A DNA stretch of 64,000 nt from Parahoeflea olei (GTDB lineage Bacteria > Pseudomonadota > Alphaproteobacteria > Rhizobiales > Rhizobiaceae), in NCBI RefSeq assembly GCF_001703635.1, contig NZ_LQZT01000007.1, positions 1 through 64,000 on the forward strand. Reading direction: 5' to 3'. Made by a program: the position numbers and the translations under genes. This document shows, in pieces, positions 62,533 through 64,000 of the stretch (the stretch's first letter is position 1; the number at the start of each line of letters is the position of its first letter). Under the pieces are notes generated by a model that was not told the origin of the DNA, searched no databases, and was given only the letters and a program-made list of their open reading frames with translations.

Positions 62533-62558
62533 AAAGGCCAGCTCTGCAGCCGGCCTTT
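62533..62558. terminator. Rho-independent terminator between convergent genes
   Basis: AAAGGCC-A-GCT pairs with AGC-C-GGCCTTT around a CTGC loop, with one mismatch. On the minus strand it is followed by TTTTTG and TTTTTGG, a strong T-tract for the ThDP enzyme gene that ends 19 nt away. On the plus strand it may also stop the GntR-controlled operon. Confidence 0.8.
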
Positions 62559-62577
62559 CCGTTCGCCTTGGGAGGCA

Positions 62578-64000
62578 TCAGGCGATGCGATCGCCCTTCT
62601 TGACCTTGACGGTGCGGTTGTCGACGCCGGGCAGCATCTTGGCCGGGTCGCGCGTGACGACGACGTCCATGATCACCGGCCCCTTCGCCGTCATCGCCTG
62701 GCGGATCGCGCCTTCCAGCCGGTCCGGGCTTTCGACGCGGATTCCGGTCACGCCCATCGCCTCGCCGATCTTGGCGTAATCGGTCTCCTCGAGATCGGAA
62801 GCATGGTAGCCCTCGGCGCCGTACATCAGGTGCTGCAGCGCCTTGATGTAGCCGGAGGCGGCGTTGTTGACGACGATGATGGTGAAGTCGAGCTTGAGGC
62901 GGCGGGCGGTCTCGAGCTCGCCCAGCATCATGTTGAAGCCGCCGTCGCCGGTGATGGCGAAGATCGGACGCGTCGGCGAGGTCGCGCGGGCGCCGATCGC
63001 CGCCGGCACGCCGTAGCCGATCGAGGCGAAACCGCGATCGGGCACGAAGGCGCGGCCCGGCTTCTTGGTGTCGAACAGCAGCCCGCCCCAATGCGCGGCA
63101 AAGCCGCCGTCGGCGATCAGGATGCCGTCGTCCGGCAGCGCCTTGTTGAGCTCGGTCAGCATGCGCGCCATGCTGACCGGCGTCTCGTCCGAGTTGAGCC
63201 GCGGACTGACATCCTGCCGCCAGGCGTCCATGCGCTTGACGACGTCGGCGGCATAGCCGGTCTGGCGCGCCCTGATCTCGGCCGCGCGCGGCGCGAGCAT
63301 GTCGTTTAGCTCGGCGATCGTCGCGCCGACATCGCCCCACAGCGCGATCGCACAGTCGGTGGTGCGCCCGAACTCTTCCGCCAGCAGGTCGAGATGGATG
63401 ATAGTCTTGCCGCGCGGCGGGACCGTGAAACGCTTGGTCGCGATCTCGCCGAGCTTGCAGCCGACGACGAAGATCAGGTCGGACTCCTCGATCAGCTTGT
63501 TGGCGATGCGGTCGTAGCGGCCGAAAAGCCCGGCATTGAGGCCACTCGTGCAGGCGATCGCGCCCTTGCCGCTCAGGGTATGCGCGACCGGAATGTTGAG
63601 CGCCTCGGAGAAGGCGGTGAGCGTGTCCGCGGCGGCGCTCAGATGCACGCCGCCACCGGCGAGAATGATCGGCGTGCGGGCGTCCGCGAGCATTCCGGCC
63701 GCCTTTTCGAGCGGCGCGCGCTCGGGCCGGCACCGCAGCGCCGGGATCGCTTCGTGGGCGGCAACTGCGTAGAAATCCCGATCCTCGAATTCGAACACGC
63801 CATGCGAAATGTCTTCGGGCACGTCGATCACGACCGGGCCGGGGCGGCCGGAGGTGGCGACCGCAAAGGCGCGGCGCACCAATTCGGGAATGCGCGAGAT
63901 CATCTCGATGCGCAGCAGTTCCTTGACCGCGGGCCTGAGGATCTCCGTCTGCCGGCTCTCCTGCGTCATGTTCTTCCAGGAATGCTCGCGGTGAGAATCG
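62578..64000 (-). CDS. ThDP-dependent acetolactate-synthase-like enzyme, N-terminus beyond window
   Basis: 474 C-terminal residues are present; the frame stays open to the window edge (HREHSWKNMTQE), so the N-terminal part of the Pyr domain is missing. The central domain (IILAGGGVHLSAAADTLTAF) and the ThDP motif GDGGFNMMLGELETARR ending in VVNN are clear. Candidates are acetolactate synthase, glyoxylate carboligase, sulfoacetaldehyde acetyltransferase or a benzoylformate decarboxylase relative. It converges with the GntR-controlled operon and may use its keto-acid product. Confidence 0.85.
   Translation of the reverse strand, partial: DSHREHSWKNMTQESRQTEILRPAVKELLRIEMISRIPELVRRAFAVATSGRPGPVVIDVPEDISHGVFEFEDRDFYAVAAHEAIPALRCRPERAPLEKAAGMLADARTPIILAGGGVHLSAAADTLTAFSEALNIPVAHTLSGKGAIACTSGLNAGLFGRYDRIANKLIEESDLIFVVGCKLGEIATKRFTVPPRGKTIIHLDLLAEEFGRTTDCAIALWGDVGATIAELNDMLAPRAAEIRARQTGYAADVVKRMDAWRQDVSPRLNSDETPVSMARMLTELNKALPDDGILIADGGFAAHWGGLLFDTKKPGRAFVPDRGFASIGYGVPAAIGARATSPTRPIFAITGDGGFNMMLGELETARRLKLDFTIIVVNNAASGYIKALQHLMYGAEGYHASDLEETDYAKIGEAMGVTGIRVESPDRLEGAIRQAMTAKGPVIMDVVVTRDPAKMLPGVDNRTVKVKKGDRIA

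Noticed and set aside
1..64000. tRNA, rRNA, transposase, integrase or prophage genes
   Set aside because: I looked for cloverleaf-like segments, IS-type terminal repeats and the usual protein motifs and found none I could support.

Overview
The window is GC-rich and densely coded, and it reads as an alphaproteobacterial chromosome. The evidence is an imuA-imuB-dnaE2 mutagenesis cassette behind a GTTC-N7-GTTC LexA box, several TRAP transporter operons, and an Omp25/Omp31-type outer-membrane barrel of the kind common in Hyphomicrobiales (Rhizobiales). No rRNA, tRNA, phage or transposase gene was seen, and I cannot name the genus.

Region 1 (1-7.7 kb) is a minus-strand catabolic operon: a 76-residue membrane protein, TRAP dctPQM, a histidinol-dehydrogenase-family enzyme, an SDR, a zinc MDR dehydrogenase and the start of a SAF-domain lyase subunit. 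It is divergent from a LacI regulator with a perfect 16-bp operator between them. Together this matches the 2,3-dihydroxypropane-1-sulfonate (DHPS) to sulfolactate route (hpsN/O/P plus suyA). Region 2 (7.8-15.3 kb) holds the SOS mutasome genes and a full-length UxaA-type dehydratase.

Region 3 (15.7-24.3 kb) is a surface-polysaccharide island: two FkbM methyltransferases, GT10, GT11 and GT25 glycosyltransferases, GalE, Gmd, a GDP-fucose-synthase-like reductase, and a sugar aminotransferase homologue whose PLP lysine is replaced by histidine. That last feature marks a ColD-type 3-dehydratase, so the sugar may be L-colitose as well as, or instead of, L-fucose. Region 4 (24.3-27.8 kb) is a CRISPR array with I-C-like repeats: 33 repeats plus a degenerate terminal one, no cas genes anywhere in the window, followed by a NYN/OST-HTH protein.

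Region 5 (27.9-41.9 kb) holds nutrient uptake and regulation genes. These are an amidinotransferase with a LysR regulator, an amino-acid-type ABC transporter (no ATPase gene) with an M20 amidohydrolase, a second TRAP operon led by an IlvD-type dehydratase and divergent from a LysR gene, a membrane protein/XRE pair with two spaced operators, and a TetR/MFS pair.

Region 6 (41.9-54.9 kb) is a minus-strand heme/iron uptake locus: ECF sigma factor, FecR, two paralogous TonB-dependent receptors, heme oxygenase, a DUF454 membrane protein, an Rrf2 regulator, and ExbB-ExbD-TonB. The sigma-proximal receptor carries an additional 8-stranded Omp25-like barrel fused to its C-terminus. A 635-bp segment (3' end of fecR, leader, signal peptide and STN domain) is duplicated in front of both receptors and leaves a fecR scar between them. 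This is the most unusual architecture in the window.

Region 7 (55.2-64 kb) is a GntR-controlled catabolic operon: L-2-hydroxyglutarate-oxidase-like, aldehyde dehydrogenase, cupin, hydroxypyruvate-isomerase-like, SAF-domain oxidoreductase, ABM-domain protein, and an unrecognised protein built from two copies of a GSHGG-type module. A truncated acetolactate-synthase-like ThDP enzyme converges on it. The substrate of this operon is unknown to me.
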